Below are positions 23,314 to 37,179 of a stretch of DNA of 64,000 nt, in pieces; position 1 is the first letter of the stretch, and each line of letters begins with the position of its first letter. The stretch lies in NCBI GenBank assembly GCA_037043235.1, contig JAWRVZ010000052.1, positions 2,883,001 to 2,947,000 of the forward strand, given 5' to 3'. The notes beneath the pieces are model-generated. The model was not told the origin of the DNA, made no database searches, and saw nothing but the letters and a program-made list of their open reading frames with translations. A program made the position numbers and the translations under genes. The DNA is from Rhodeus uyekii. Its lineage: Eukaryota > Chordata > Actinopteri > Cypriniformes > Acheilognathidae.

Positions 23314-24011
23314 CAGTAATACCTTGAGATACGAGTGCCCCGACATACAAGCAAGATTTTTGCTTTGAGATACAAGTGAAGATTTGAGATACGAGCATCT
23401 TGCAGACGGGGAGTCACTCCTTCACTTCACGTGTTCATCGACTTCCGCACACATCTCCCGCGAGTCTTTCTGTGGTGTGTGTTATATACATGTATGGTGT
23501 AATTGCATATGATCTCCACTAGAGGCAGCTTGGTTTCACAGCGGGGGTTACCGGGGGCAACGAGTGATTCACCAGTATTAAGCTGGGAGCAGCACGAGTT
23601 ATGAGTGTTCAATAATAATCAATATGAGCTTCTGAGGCTATCAATATACAACACGGGAAGAAACGCTACACTTCTGTGTTTTGTTTGCGCTATCTACGTC
23701 ATTCCTCCTCCTCCATCGTTAGCCGCTACTGTATCGTCTGCCTCGAAGGCAAGAACTAATAATTAAAACCACATTTTATTTTATATCACAGGAATCCTTA
23801 TATACTAAAATTGTTTGTGTGTCTCTCTATAGCAATTAAAAACATATTTTTTCCATTGTTATTAGCTCTAATAAGGGAATATTTTAGAGGGCCGGAACAG
23901 ATTATTTTTTTTCTGTTGTTTCTTATGGGAAAAAAACGATTTGAGAGAGAAGCACCTCGAGTTACGAGCTCGTCCTGGAACGGATTATGCTCATATCTGA
24001 AGGTATTACTG
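23314..24011 (+). mobile_element. Mariner-like non-autonomous DNA transposon (MITE)
   Basis: The ends are inverted repeats: CAGTAATACCTTGAGATACG at the left and, reversed, CAGTAATACCTTCAGATATG at the right. TA precedes the left end, as expected for Tc1/mariner; the right TA is not preserved. Subterminal TTGAGATACGAG words recur inside. There is no transposase. A truncated inverted relative lies at 29043-29536 and a related left end at 61413. Confidence 0.7.
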
Positions 24012-24133
24012 GTTCTAATAAATTAGAAAGCTGTTTACTATTTCTGCTGCTATCCTTTTAAAATATATATTTATAATGTTTACAGAGCACTGATATGCAC
24101 AGTCAAACACTGTATCCATATAGAAATTGCTTA

Positions 24134-26338
<2,205 letters not shown>

Positions 26339-26341
<3 letters not shown>

Positions 26342-27205
26342 CATGCTCAATGTAATCACCCTTAGCTTCATCACATGATCAGCATGCGTGTGATACTCAG
26401 GGCTGTGTTTTTTGCTCTGTCACATGGCGGTGGAATTATGATAGAGGATCACACCCCACAGCTATATGTTTGTGTGAATGTAAAGCCCTGTCTAACTCGG
26501 ATTACTGCCCTCCTACTGCACAACAATAACACAAAAATGTGGAGAAATGTTATATGTTTTTTCACTGCACCGAATCCTGAAATTTCAAAATGAGCTTGCT
26601 CGTGTAATCAAGCCAATCATAATAACACTGCCATCATATCACTTAATATTCAACAATATTATTGATCTTGACTATATTCTTGACACCATTGTATGAGAAC
26701 TGAACTGAGCTGGATGATGACATCACTGTTTTCTCCAGAGCTGCTGTACAGATAAATTAACTAAATCAATAGTTAATGATTTTTACAACCGAAATGAATC
26801 AACAATGAACTTAAGTTGGATAATGACACTATTTTCTTCTAGAGCTGCTGTACAACCAAAACAAACTGTGTTGCATTATTTTCTTGTTTTCACTCTAAAG
26901 CTGCTTTGAAACAATCTCTATTGTAATTTATAGGTTATGCAAACATTGAGAAAACGTTTTATAATTTTGGAATCATTATGGGAATGTTTCAGAATGGTCA
27001 AAAAGCATTCAAAAGTAACATAGCATTTAAAAAAAACATTAGATGAACATTCAACTTTCTGTTTCAAACTACCATTTTAAGAAAAAAAAACATTCCATGA
27101 ACAATAAACAATAAAACATTTTCTTTCTTTTTTTAGGACATTATTGTTTATCAGATGCTGTGTTACAATGCTGTGTTACTGGAGGAAGCTTCTTGAAATT
27201 GTGAC
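26339..27205. other. No gene seen
   Basis: AT-rich sequence. Two similar stretches, near 26690 and 26820, share TGGATAATGACA/TGGATGATGACAT and AGCTGCTGTACA words, a small imperfect tandem duplication of about 110 bp. Confidence 0.4.
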
Positions 27206-27357
27206 ATTTAATGGTGACACAGTTACACGTTACACGTACTTACTCCAGTAATAACAGTAAATCATGCATAATAAATAACTAACCCTAAACCAAACCCTAA
27301 CGCTAACTGTATTGTTAGAACATGAAGTGAATTGATATAACTCAGTACTTATTTGAG

Positions 27358-27638
27358 TGTCACAGACTCAACCACGCTGTCATCATCTTGTCGCTAGTCT
27401 CCCAGGTGTTTGTCATTTCCCTCGCGTATTTATACCCTCCTGTGTTCCCTTGTCTTTGTCGGATGTTGTGTTATCTGGATGTGTTCTTGTTTCGTGAATG
27501 GATGTTTCCTATTTCCCTGTTCTTCCCGAGTTCACACTAAGAAGTGCTGTTTTCGTTTTCTTAATAAAGTATTTTCAGTTGGATCTCCACGTCTCCTTCG
27601 TCCCTCCGCGTCGCACACCAGCATCTCCTTGTGTAACA
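27358..27638 (+). repeat. LTR-like sequence, possibly part of a longer LTR
   Basis: Begins TGTCACAGACTC, has a TATTTATA box near 27427 and AATAAAG near 27571, and ends near TGTAACA at 27638. The end region (GCGTCGCACACCAGCA) resembles the end of the solo LTR at 44810-45172. The bases before it are TTGAG, and CTGAG follows a TATGACA at 28933, so the insertion may extend to 28933 (567 bp without the nested insert). Confidence 0.5.
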
Positions 27639-27858
27639 CACGCCCTCTGCACCAGATTCCAGCACATCGCCACTCATTCACAATCCCCCGAGTTCTGATC
27701 ACCTGCACCTGTCTTCACTCAACTACATCACCGGTTCACTCCCTTCAATCAGAGTCTGGTCTTATCAATGAACCTAGACTCTCCACATCAGCTGTGTCCT
27801 ACGAATTCCCAAGAAATCTCCTTCCAAGTGTTCTCGTTTCCAGATCTCCTTGTGCGTG

Positions 27859-28862
27859 TCAGGGTTTTGCAAGAGAGAGAACCCAATGACAAGAATGACA
27901 AGTGATGGGGTTTTATTAACACGACTGAAGACAAGGCACAATGGGGTAGTGAGGCGTGAAAGTTCAAAAGGCAGGGCTGGGTTGACAATACTGAGACAGG
28001 CAGGGTAGGACGAGCACTGAGACCAGACCAGGATGACAACAGACTGATGGGTTGGGAGAGGTAGCACCAACAGGGAGACCAAGCAGGAGCACGCCAGGCC
28101 ACACACTTCTAGATGATCTCAGACTAGATCCCAGACAAGCTGCCAGGTAGAGGAGTAGGAGGTCTCAGGGTGCAGGACAGGGCAGGAACAGACACCACTC
28201 ACAATGAACAGACAACAAAGCAAGACAAGAGAGATTATTATAAAAGAGACATGATGCAACATCAAACCCGAAGAGAACAACTAATATGAAAACAGAGATA
28301 GAAAAATAAACAAAGACCTTGAAAACAAAAGACTAAACAAAAGAACTTTGCAGGAAGAATATAATCTGACCTATAGCTCAAAAGAAAAGAACAAAGAGAT
28401 GAACAAAAGGCAAGAACGAGCTAGAACAAGACAAGTGAAAACACCTAAAGAAAAGTAAGGAAACCCTACAACTAGAGACTGGGAAATATTCACAACTAGA
28501 CAAGATTTTAGACTGCAAACCGATTCAGGTAAGCAAACAAGACCATACCATGAAGCACACAAAACGAACCAGCAAGGACATGAGGGAAGAGAACACAATA
28601 TAAAGGGAGCAGAGCACATGAGGAACAGGTGAACACACTCAGCAAACGAGGACTAGACAAGGGGCATGGTAACTGGAAAAGAGAGGTTGGACAAGAGAAC
28701 CACATGGCAAACACGAACAAAGACAAAGCCATGTGCTCAAGCACAAAACAAACAGGCAAACATTAAACAAAGACAAGACAGACAAGATATTCTGGGCAGG
28801 ATCCTCTCAGATGAGATCCATTCAAAGATCATTTCCACGATCACCAGTTCACTCCACTACCA
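27859..28862 (-). repeat. Nested minus-strand LTR-like insertion
   Basis: Starts TGTCAGGGTTTTG on the plus strand with an AATAAA on the minus strand near 27915, the layout of an LTR read in reverse. The same five bases, GTGCG, lie before it (27854-27858) and after 28862 (28863-28867), consistent with a target duplication. About 1 kb, purine-rich on the plus strand, no coding capacity. Confidence 0.45.
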
Positions 28863-29042
28863 GTGCGCTGTCTCTCCTAGCTATCAGTAAAGTTTCAAAG
28901 AACTTACGCATGTGTTATTGTGTTTTCAATATGACACTGAGTAAGTACAATGTAACTATGTCACCTTATAATATAAAGTAACCAAAGTTTGTTCGTAATT
29001 TTGAGAGAACCTTGTCAGAACTTTATACAAAAAAAAACCAGC

Positions 29043-29536
29043 ATGTGCAGAGGAGGAACAGGAGGAGGGATAACGTAGATTATGTAAATTACGTAGATAA
29101 CGCAAACCCAATACGGAAGTGTAGTGTTTCTTCCCATGTTGTGTATTGATAGACTCAGAAGCTCATATGTATTATTATTGAACACTCATAACTCGTGCTG
29201 CTCCCAGCTTAATACTGGTGAATCACTCGTTGCGCCCGGTAACCCCCGCTGTAAAACCAAGCTGCCTCTAGTGGAGATCATATGCAATTACCCCATAAAT
29301 GTATATAACACACACCACAGGAAGACTCGCTGGAGATGTATAAGGAAGACAACGAACACATGAAGGAGTGAGGCGCTTGAGCTGCTCCAAATTTTCGAAC
29401 ACCTCGCATCCGCCTCTCTCAGTTGCTCGTATCTCAAATATTTACTCATTTTTTAAAGCAAAAAATTAGCTCAAAGTCTTACTCGTATCTTGGAATATTT
29501 GTGTCTCGGGGTGCTCGTATCTCAAGGTTTCAAACA
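29043..29536 (-). mobile_element. Truncated copy of the mariner-like MITE
   Basis: On the minus strand it matches 23330-23720: the CTCGTATCTCAAGG end, the GAATCACTCGTTG block, CTAGTGGAGATCATATGCAAT and AGAAACACTACACTTC. It lacks the other terminal repeat. Confidence 0.7.
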
Positions 29537-30418
29537 AATTTGAAACAAACTTTCTATTGAATGAAAAGACATTTCTCAGAATATCTTCCTTTATGTTCCT
29601 CAAGCAAAACCAAAAATAATAATATATGATGGTAAATGTAAGTAAATGATGACAATTTTAAACTATGGGAGGAAACTATGCCTTTAAATTTTATTTGACA
29701 CCAATGCAAATTCAAACCTAGCATGTGGAAATCAGTCACAATGCACAGTAGACCCAATGCCATTTGGTGTCATTGATTTCAAAACTGGAGCAATGTACCT
29801 TGAAGCACAAGGTTTTAATGTGCATGAATGTGGAGAAGATTTTCAGCGAATGCTAAATAATCTCATAATCTTTTTGGTGCTTGATTGTCCCTGGTCACTG
29901 CATGCATTGTTTGGAAAAGAGTAGCTTGTAGTTTTGTTATTTGTGTTTATTAATTCAGAATTGTATCTCCCCATGGCAATATAACTGCATATTTGAAGAA
30001 TCACAATTGGGTTTTACAAGTGCTATATGCAGTAGTTGTGGAGTGAATATATACCGTAATTCTACTTCTACTGCTATAAGAGCGTATGAGCAAACAGCAT
30101 TCTTTGAATGTCAGTGAGGAAAATACTCACCAAGTATGCAATACTTTCACAAAAGCTGGTGTTATCAGCATTGAGCTGGTATGTACTGTTTTCTTAGGTG
30201 TGTGAGGAAAAACTCTCTCTCTCTGTCTTACACTTACTCAAAGACACACGTTAGGTTTTGTTATCTTTATTGGGACTTTCCATGGACATAATGAGTTCTG
30301 TACTGTACAAACTGTAACTTATGTCCCCTAAACCTAAACTTTCTATGTATTTTCAAGTAAGCATCATTCAGTATGTTAATGAATCCATTTCACTCGTGGT
30401 GTAGATTAAGCAATTACT

Positions 30419-30420
<2 letters not shown>
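29537..30420. other. No gene seen
   Basis: AT-rich sequence without a recognisable feature. Confidence 0.4.

Positions 30421-30504
<84 letters not shown>
30421..30504. repeat. (CA)n microsatellite
   Basis: About 84 bases of CA with a single CAGACA interruption. A short (GT)n follows at 30629. Confidence 0.98.
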
Positions 30505-30508
<4 letters not shown>

Positions 30509-30764
30509 TCAGTGAATACAAAAAAAATCTGTTTACTCTAACAGGCGCAATAATTCAGAGCAATGTGAATATCCACTCCTCCTGTTTGGCATCTATGATT
30601 GGCTGAAACAGTGGGAGTGTGTAAGTTTGTGTGTGTGTGTGCGTGTGATTTTAAAGAAAGTGGAAGGGTCAGTGGTTAACACAAACCTCCTTGTAAGCTG
30701 AAATGGATTGAAACAGACCACTAGTAAGCATTCCATTGATTAAAACAACCTTTGCCAAAGTAGT

Positions 30765-31010
30765 GCTCTAATTAGAGAATACCAATGATCTGATTGATCA
30801 GTTTTGAACCATAACAGTCTGACTATACCAATGGAGATAAGGAGTAAACTAATTGATCTATTATAGATGGTAACAGTTCTCCGGTTGGATGTTATACACA
30901 GTAACAGTGCTCTGATTGGTTGGTTATAGACATTAATGGTGTTCTGATTGGTCGTTGAGAGACAGTCACAGTGATTGGTCCAACGACAAGTCACAATGTA
31001 GGATCCCTGA
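30765..31010. repeat. Degenerate ~32-bp minisatellite rich in CCAAT boxes, left half
   Basis: Imperfect units of about 31-32 bp containing TAACAGTG.TCTGATTGGTTGG.TATAGACA words. ATTGGT (inverted ACCAAT) occurs in most units. The same repeat resumes at 32313-32430 beyond a LINE copy, so the LINE inserted into the array. Confidence 0.7.
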
Positions 31011-31039
31011 AGAAACATTCCACTCTTTCGTTACTATAG

Positions 31040-32310
31040 GGGAGAAAGAATTGTCTAAAATCGTTAAATCATCAAAATCAACAACATGTATGCTAGACCC
31101 AATACCAAGATACTGAAAGAGATGCTTCCAGAAATCATAGATCCTCTTCTTAATGTTATTAATTCATCTTTTTCATAAGGATACTTACCAAAAACCTTTA
31201 AGCTGGCCGTAATTAAAAAACCACAACTTGATCCTACAGAATTAGTTAATTACAGGCCGATATCAAATCTACCTTTTTTATCAAAGATTCTAGAAAAGGC
31301 AATATCTTCACAACTATGTTCCTTTCTAGAAAGAAATGGTACCAGTAAGGAATTTCAGTCAGGATTTAGGCTGTATCATAGTAATGGCACTGCTCTCATT
31401 AGAGTTACAAACGATTTGCTCTTATCACCGTGGTTGTATATCTCTGTTAGTGTTACTGGACCTTAGTGCTGCATTTGATACAATTTTATATCAAAAAATG
31501 TAAATTTTGATACGATTTTTTGGAATAGAATTGAAATTATGTTGGCATTAGTGGAGTTGCATTAGCCTGGTTCAAGTCATACTTATCTGACCGTTATCAG
31601 TTTGTAGCAGTAAATGAGATGTCATATCGATCACGGGTTCAGTATGGAGTTCCTCAAGGTTCAGTACTAGGACTATTGCTTTTCACCCTGTGCGTGCTTC
31701 CTTTGGGAGATGTCATCAGGAAGAGCTGCATTAGCTTTCACTGTTACGCTGATGATACTCAGCTCTATATTTCTTCTCTTCCTGATGAAACGTACCAATT
31801 CACTAAATTAACAGAATGCATAACTGATATAAAAAATTGGATGGCTAGTAATGTCCTACTACTTAATTCAGAAAAAAAGAGATTCTAATTACTAAACCAA
31901 AAACCTCTGCACGTAATAATATAGACTACTGCCTAACATTCGATGGCTGTTCTGTCAAGTCTTCGTCATCAGTTAGAAACCTGGGTGTGCTCTTTGATAC
32001 CAATCTTTCATTTCAAAGCCACGTTTCTAGCGTCTGTAAAACGGCATTCTTCCATCTTAAAAATATATCTAAACTACGACATATGCTCTCAAAGACAAAT
32101 GCGGAAAAGTTAGTTCATGCGTTCATGAGTTCAAGGCTAGATTATTGTAATGCTCTACTAGGTGGTTGCCCTGCACGCTTAATAAACAAATTCCAGCTGG
32201 TCCAAAAAGCAGCAGCTCGAGTTCTTACTAGAACCAGGAAGTATGAGCATATTAGCCCAGTTCTGTCAAACCTGGACTGGCTTTCTATTAAACATTGAAT
32301 ACATTTTAAA
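31040..32310 (+). pseudogene. L2-type LINE ORF2 fragment (reverse transcriptase), broken
   Basis: Truncated plus-strand copy of the same LINE family as 37180-40860. Readable blocks in order: NYRPISNLPFLSKILEKAIS (31250-31310), GFRLYHSNGTALIRVTNDLL (31360-31420), then a scrambled stretch with several stops (31425-31615), YRSRVQYGVPQGSVLG (31625 on), FHCYADDTQLYIS with the catalytic YADD (about 31737) and DIKNWMASNVLLLNSEKK. After a frameshift it continues with VRNLGVLFDTNLSFQSHV and SSRLDYCNALLGGCPARLIN to SNLDWLSIKH (32290). Endonuclease and ORF1 are absent and stops preclude function. Confidence 0.85.
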
Positions 32311-32312
32311 AT

Positions 32313-32430
32313 CTTGTTGTTCTGATTGGTTGGTGAGAGAAAGTGACAGTGATTGGTTGGTTATAAACAGTAACAGGTGTTCTGATTGGTTGGTTATAGA
32401 CAAATACAGTGTTCTGATCGATCAATTAAA
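32313..32430. repeat. CCAAT-rich minisatellite, right half
   Basis: Units of 27-33 bp (TGTTCTGATTGGTTGG, AACAGTAACAGGTG) matching 30765-31010. Confidence 0.7.
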
Positions 32431-33784
32431 TACAGCTTGAGGCAAATACACTCTGTTTGGCCATTTTTATCCTGCTTGCACCCAGTAGTCATTCTCTCAG
32501 TCTATCCAAAAATTGCTGATTCATCTTTCTCCACACATTTCAGCACAGACCTCTCTGCCTGACTAGTTTTGTAAAAGCATGGAGTTGGAATCGACTCCAA
32601 CTTCCTGATTAAAATTCATTCAGACGTGTTGCAACATAATTGGGACAAAAATAAATAGTATTAACATTTTTATGATATGTCTTTTTACCTGTGATTCTCC
32701 CACTGAATTCGAATGAGTCCTGTCCCTCAGCCACAGCTTTTAATGTAAAGCTCTTAGAACAAAGCACTCTTAGATAAGCTCTTGGCTAAGGATCCCACGT
32801 GTAAAGTCCCCTCCTGTGTTGTGTAGGTATTTCCTAATGAAAATGGAAGTTGGGATGGGACTTATCAAAGGCTTGAACTTTAAGTACATAATAACCAGGA
32901 CATTCTCATTCTGGGTAGCATTTAATTGAACAAATCTTTCCTCTTGCTTACTCCAACATTAATCATAAATAGTTCTGCCAGGTTTCCAGAAAAATGAAAG
33001 ATTGTAAATTAAATTTTAAAGGTTTATTTTGTCAACCTTTAGTAGTACAACAGCACATTGTTATCCTCTAAGCTAATGCAATCCTTCAGTCCTCCAGGAA
33101 ATTCCTAAGAGTCCAAAAATCTGAATTATGATATGATATGCATTCAAGTGAATTTTTTTCAGAAAGAAAATACACATTAGTCCATTTCATACTTCTTTTT
33201 CTCTTTTGAACAATGAGATGTTCAATGAGATAATTCCACAGACTTCTAACAGTTAATGTGAAACTACTGCAGTGCGTTGTGTGGTAATCTTGTAAATACA
33301 ATCATTCCAACATGACTTGAAGTCATATATGGACTAGAAGCCATAAAACTTTAAACTTTGTTTACATGAGATCCCTAAAATATTTCTTAGTCATTGGCAG
33401 CATCGAGAAGAAGTCTGTGTCTGGCTTTTTCTTAAGCTGTGTTAATACTACAATACAGCTGGGCTGTTGCTGTGGCAAACGCTACCTGGCAGGTTTATGG
33501 CCTGATGGGAAACCTGCCGCACATGTGGCTGCCATAAATAGCAGCATGCCTACAACAACTGCAGAGACGACTTGCAATGTGCAGGTGATCATTGGTGAAA
33601 ACTGACTGTTCCATAGAGAGGTTACTGTGAACGGCATGTGTGGGTGTTTGTGTGCTGAAACACTCAAAGTTACGAAATGGAGTGTGGTAGTTTATGAGAA
33701 TTTAAGCAATAAGGTTAAGATAATACTTTTAACATTCATTATCTTTCTCGCACACAAACAAACTATTCAAACGAACCTACCAGC
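32431..33784. other. No gene recognised
   Basis: Mostly AT-rich. A 79-codon frame at 33366-33605 contains CCCGKRYLAGLWPDGKPAAH and locally higher GC, but I know no family for it. Confidence 0.35.
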
Positions 33785-33940
33785 TGCGGTTAAATGAAAT
33801 GAGCTTCCCTAAGTTCAAGAGCAAGAGAGTTCCATAGTGTAGGAGCATAGACAAAAAAGGCCCCGTCACCCATAGATCTTAAGCAGGTTTGTGAAACAGA
33901 CAACAGATTAGACTGTGAGGAGCCAAGCCATGTAATGTTT
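33785..33940 (-). repeat. LINE 3'-region fragment
   Basis: Words such as GAGTTCCATAGTGTAGGAGC and CCAAGCCATGTAATG match the 3' part of LINE ORF2/3'UTR in the same orientation as 34735-35440. It is separated from that fragment by a foreign insertion. Confidence 0.6.
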
Positions 33941-34085
33941 TATATTTTCTTCCTTTGCTTTCCTTCCTGCTTCTGTACAGTGCAGACGTGTTTTCTCTCT
34001 GCTCCCGCCCTGCCCTGGCGCCTTAGTATTTTTTGTCTTTCTTTTTCTCTTACCCGCTGCTTGCTGGACTCCTGAGAATACTGAG

Positions 34086-34268
34086 GTGGAATTGATTAAC
34101 TGGTCAATCAGCGCAATCGAAAAGATTTTCTATATGATTGAATTATTGATGGCAGGGTTCCTATTCTTTGGCTTTGGGACTGCCCTGTCCTATTGGAAGA
34201 TTGGTAAAATTCACCCAGCTGCTGTCTGGAAATTAAGAAATGCTTTGAGGTTGCGTGTGACCGTTTGA
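34086..34268 (+). CDS. Small membrane-peptide frame in the unrecognised insertion
   Basis: Sixty codons. Residues ~10-35 form a strongly hydrophobic helix (FYMIELLMAGFLFFGFGTAL) followed by basic residues (WKIGKIHPAAVWKLRNAL), as in a single-pass membrane peptide with a cytoplasmic basic tail. It overlaps the next frame, from 34238, in a different register; a single indel may have split one protein into a membrane segment and a soluble tail. No family recognised. Confidence 0.35.
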   Translation: MELINWSISAIEKIFYMIELLMAGFLFFGFGTALSYWKIGKIHPAAVWKLRNALRLRVTV

Positions 34269-34444
34269 AGGAATTAGATCAGAGAGTGATACAGATTGAG
34301 GAACTGAACCGTAACAATGCAGTCCGGACTGCTGATACGCAGGGAAGAGTGGGCTCCATCGGGAGTCAGATTGGTGAACTTTTTACGGACTGTAACCGTG
34401 GGTACAGGGTACTGCACGGACCGAACGCAACCGGAGCTGATTGA
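34238..34444 (+). CDS. Coiled-coil-like frame following the membrane peptide
   Basis: Sixty-eight open codons, without a start codon of their own, ending TGA at 34442. CDRLKELDQRVIQIEELNRN has hydrophobic residues at heptad-like spacing; GRVGSIGSQIGELFTDCNRG and YRVLHGPNATGAD follow. The frame overlaps the end of the membrane-peptide frame and may be its frameshifted continuation. Function unknown. Confidence 0.3.
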   Translation, partial: KCFEVACDRLKELDQRVIQIEELNRNNAVRTADTQGRVGSIGSQIGELFTDCNRGYRVLHGPNATGAD

Positions 34445-34734
34445 TTGATTATGATCCGGACAAATTACCAAAGATTATCAAATGGAATAAAAATTGTATT
34501 TGAACCTCGTCCCTATCTCTCGGTTGGGAGGTCAGCATGACAGGTTGGTCTGCTATCTCCCTGTACTACCTTATCTCCCTTCAAGGACAAACCATAGAAC
34601 TGAACTCGAAAACATCTGAAGTTTTGGCTATCACTCCCTATCCTGTTCCAACCGTCTGCCTGTCCTGTCCTTATCTATCTCCTCCCCAAACTCCATTAAA
34701 AAAAAAAACCAACACGTGACCAACACGTGTTAGG

Positions 34735-35440
34735 TCTGGATTTAGATACTCCGGCTAAAAGGGCATTGCAATAATCTATCCGAGAGAAAACGAGTGAGTT
34801 TATCAGCTTTTCAGCTATAGAAAAATTTAGCAGAGGGCACAATGTCTTTAATAGTGCGCTGTACAAAATGAAAAAGTAAGACAAAAATCATATGTAAGAC
34901 AAAAATTTCTCCAAGGTTACTCAATTTATTTTGAAAAGCCATTAACAAACAGAGATAGAGAATAAGCTTTGAGAATTTGATGAAAAGAACCTATAAGCAT
35001 AACTTTGGTTTTACCACTTTTCATGCAGAGAAATTATTATTCATACGTGATTTAACCTCAGAATTTGGGTATCATCAGCGTGAAAGTGATAATGAAGGAC
35101 GAGTTATCACAGGAGATAAAGAAATATTGAAAATGAAAGGGCCAAAAACGGAGCCCTGAGGAACATCAGTGAATACAGAGCCAATGTCAATCCTGTAACC
35201 TCCCACAGAAATAAACTGGGAACACACAGAATTTAAACCAGTTTAAAACTGTCCCCAACACACCAAAAACTCTTTCAATGCGGGTAAGTAAAAGACTTAC
35301 AGTATCAAAGGTAGGTCTAAGATCCAGAAGGATGAGAATGAAAGTTCCTCCAGAACCACAAACCATCAACAAGTCATTGGTAACTTTAACCAAAGCTGTT
35401 TCAAATTTACTAAAAACCTGACTGAAGAGGATCAAAGATG
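34735..35440 (-). pseudogene. LINE reverse transcriptase fragment
   Basis: Minus-strand blocks: FETALVKVTNDLLMVCGSGG and ILILLDLRPTFDTVS (35187-35435), DVPQGSVFGPFIFN (about 35150-35110) and, at the other end, IAEKLINSLVFSRIDYCNAL (34740-34830). They are in the ORF2 order of an L2/Rex-like LINE but broken by stops and deletions; the YADD block is lost. It diverges from the copies at 31040 and 37180. Confidence 0.7.
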
Positions 35441-36499
35441 TTATTCATTTTAAGATGAGACAAGATTCACAATTGAGAAGCAATAACACACTCAAGTATG
35501 ATGGTGAAAATGATTCAAATCATCCAGGGAAGCGTTTTATTTACATGAATAATATATGACTATATGTCAATGGAGTTTGCACATAACCAATGTTATTACA
35601 CCAGACAACTTGCTCTCACCAGAAAAAGCAATGTTCACATTGAAGCAACTGAATGAAAGGTGTGAAATGAAAAGTGTGTGTGTGAATGAGATTGTGATGT
35701 GTAGCTAGAGGAAAGTTACAGATACTGCTCTAATCATCATCACCCTGTAAGACAGAGCGAGGGAGTGTGAGAGATTGAGAGGGTGAAAGAGGGAGGCATG
35801 TTTCTGCAAAGATAAAGTGCCAACTCTCACATGCAGCTCATGACAATAATAGGAGTATCGGGAGTATCAGAAATGAGCCAGTGGGAGAAGAAGCGTGATA
35901 AGAGCTTGGGGAAATCATTTCCTTTTGAATATTTGAGGGAAAATACACATTTTAAAAAAACGCATAAAACATAATTGAAAAAGTGCACTAAAAGTCATAT
36001 CGTAGTTCACAAAAAATCTATTTTATGTTTTTTTGTTTTAAGAAAAACATTTTACTGAAAATCATTCACTAAAATCAGATAAAATATTGACAAAAATTAA
36101 CAGTAAAATAGAATATAACTAATAAGCAAACTAACTTCAAATAATAATTTCTAAATAAGTGACTGGTAATATATTTAAGAAAACAATAAAAAGTAAAATA
36201 GAACCTAAATTGTTCAAGTAAATATTGTATGTATTGCATAATTGCATACAAAATGTGCCAAAAGAATGGCAAATTCAAGAAATTAAATAGAACAAATTCT
36301 AAAAATAAATTCACAAAGAAAGTTCTATTTAAATATTTGACTATTTTAAATATTTTAGACAATAAAATTAAATAGAATGTTAAATAACAAATACCATTTT
36401 TAGTTATGGTATATATCATGTAATATATTTACATTTGACACAATCACTGTACAATGACACAGGCACTGTGCTAGCAGGCTGTCTATAAAGGTAGACACG

Positions 36500-36543
<44 letters not shown>

Positions 36544-37179
36544 CAGCCTCACACCAAATTAAATATTATAGAAACACCCCAAAAACATGCCCATGCCAAG
36601 TTCCACATAAGAGCACGCACACCTAACACATCCAGAACTCCTTCAGGGGCACAGCGAAGGCTAACACTGTGAGATCTTAATTAGTCCTGGATTAATTTAT
36701 TAAGTGTGGGAAAGTGTAAAGACCGAGTGAACTGAGAGAATCAACTCATTCTGCTCGTTCTGCTCTGCCGAGAAGTGCGCTTGTTTCGTTATACCTGTGA
36801 GAGACCTATTTATAAAAATGTTCTCACAAATATAATCAGACTTCTTAAAATAGACTTATTATTACTTAAATATTACGGTTTATAAAATGGGCCAAATAAT
36901 GTTCATAATATAAATGTGTCAGGGGGGTTTAGGGTATTGCAATTATAATAATCAGCTTAATTTGAGAACAAATTAAAAATCTGTATTTTCACATTTGGCC
37001 TACTGAAAAAAAGTATTGCTTTCCCAGGCAAAAATTGGAAATGCAGTGCTGGTCTGGCAGCACACTTCTAAGGTGTTGTTTTTAGCATATTGTGGTCAGT
37101 TACCAGGGCACTTCTAGGGTCTTGTGGATGGATGTCAGCTGTCTGTCAAGCATAAGTAGGACAGAACATAGGGTTACAA
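35441..37179. other. No gene seen; one (CA)n tract
   Basis: Very AT-rich between 35940 and 36430. (CA)n at 36498-36541. No coding frame or transposon family recognised. Confidence 0.4.

Larger units (their letters stand above)
27206..28985. mobile_element. DNA transposon relic split by LTR insertions
   Basis: GGTGACACAGTTACACG...GTACTTACTC at 27211-27250 and, inverted, GGTGACATAGTTACATTG...GTACTTACTCAG at about 28965-28935 look like the two terminal repeats of one non-autonomous element. The interior AACCCTAACGCTAAC and TCAGTACTTATTTGAG words are typical of a very common cyprinid repeat. The interior is filled by the LTR-like insertions described next. Confidence 0.5.
33941..34712 (+). mobile_element. 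Unrecognised insertion with A-tail, inside a LINE
   Basis: A ~770-bp plus-strand segment lying between two minus-strand LINE pieces. It begins with a pyrimidine-rich stretch (TTTTCTTCC...), carries two short open frames and ends in (A)11 at 34699-34709. A T/C-rich leader, coding part and A-tail suggest a retroposed transcript or a small non-LTR element. An 11-bp word (ACCAACACGTG) is repeated in tandem immediately after the tail. I do not recognise the family. Confidence 0.45.

Noticed and set aside
27290..27305. Interstitial telomere repeat (CCCTAA words)
   Set aside because: Only two or three imperfect words inside a common DNA-transposon repeat; no (TTAGGG)n array.
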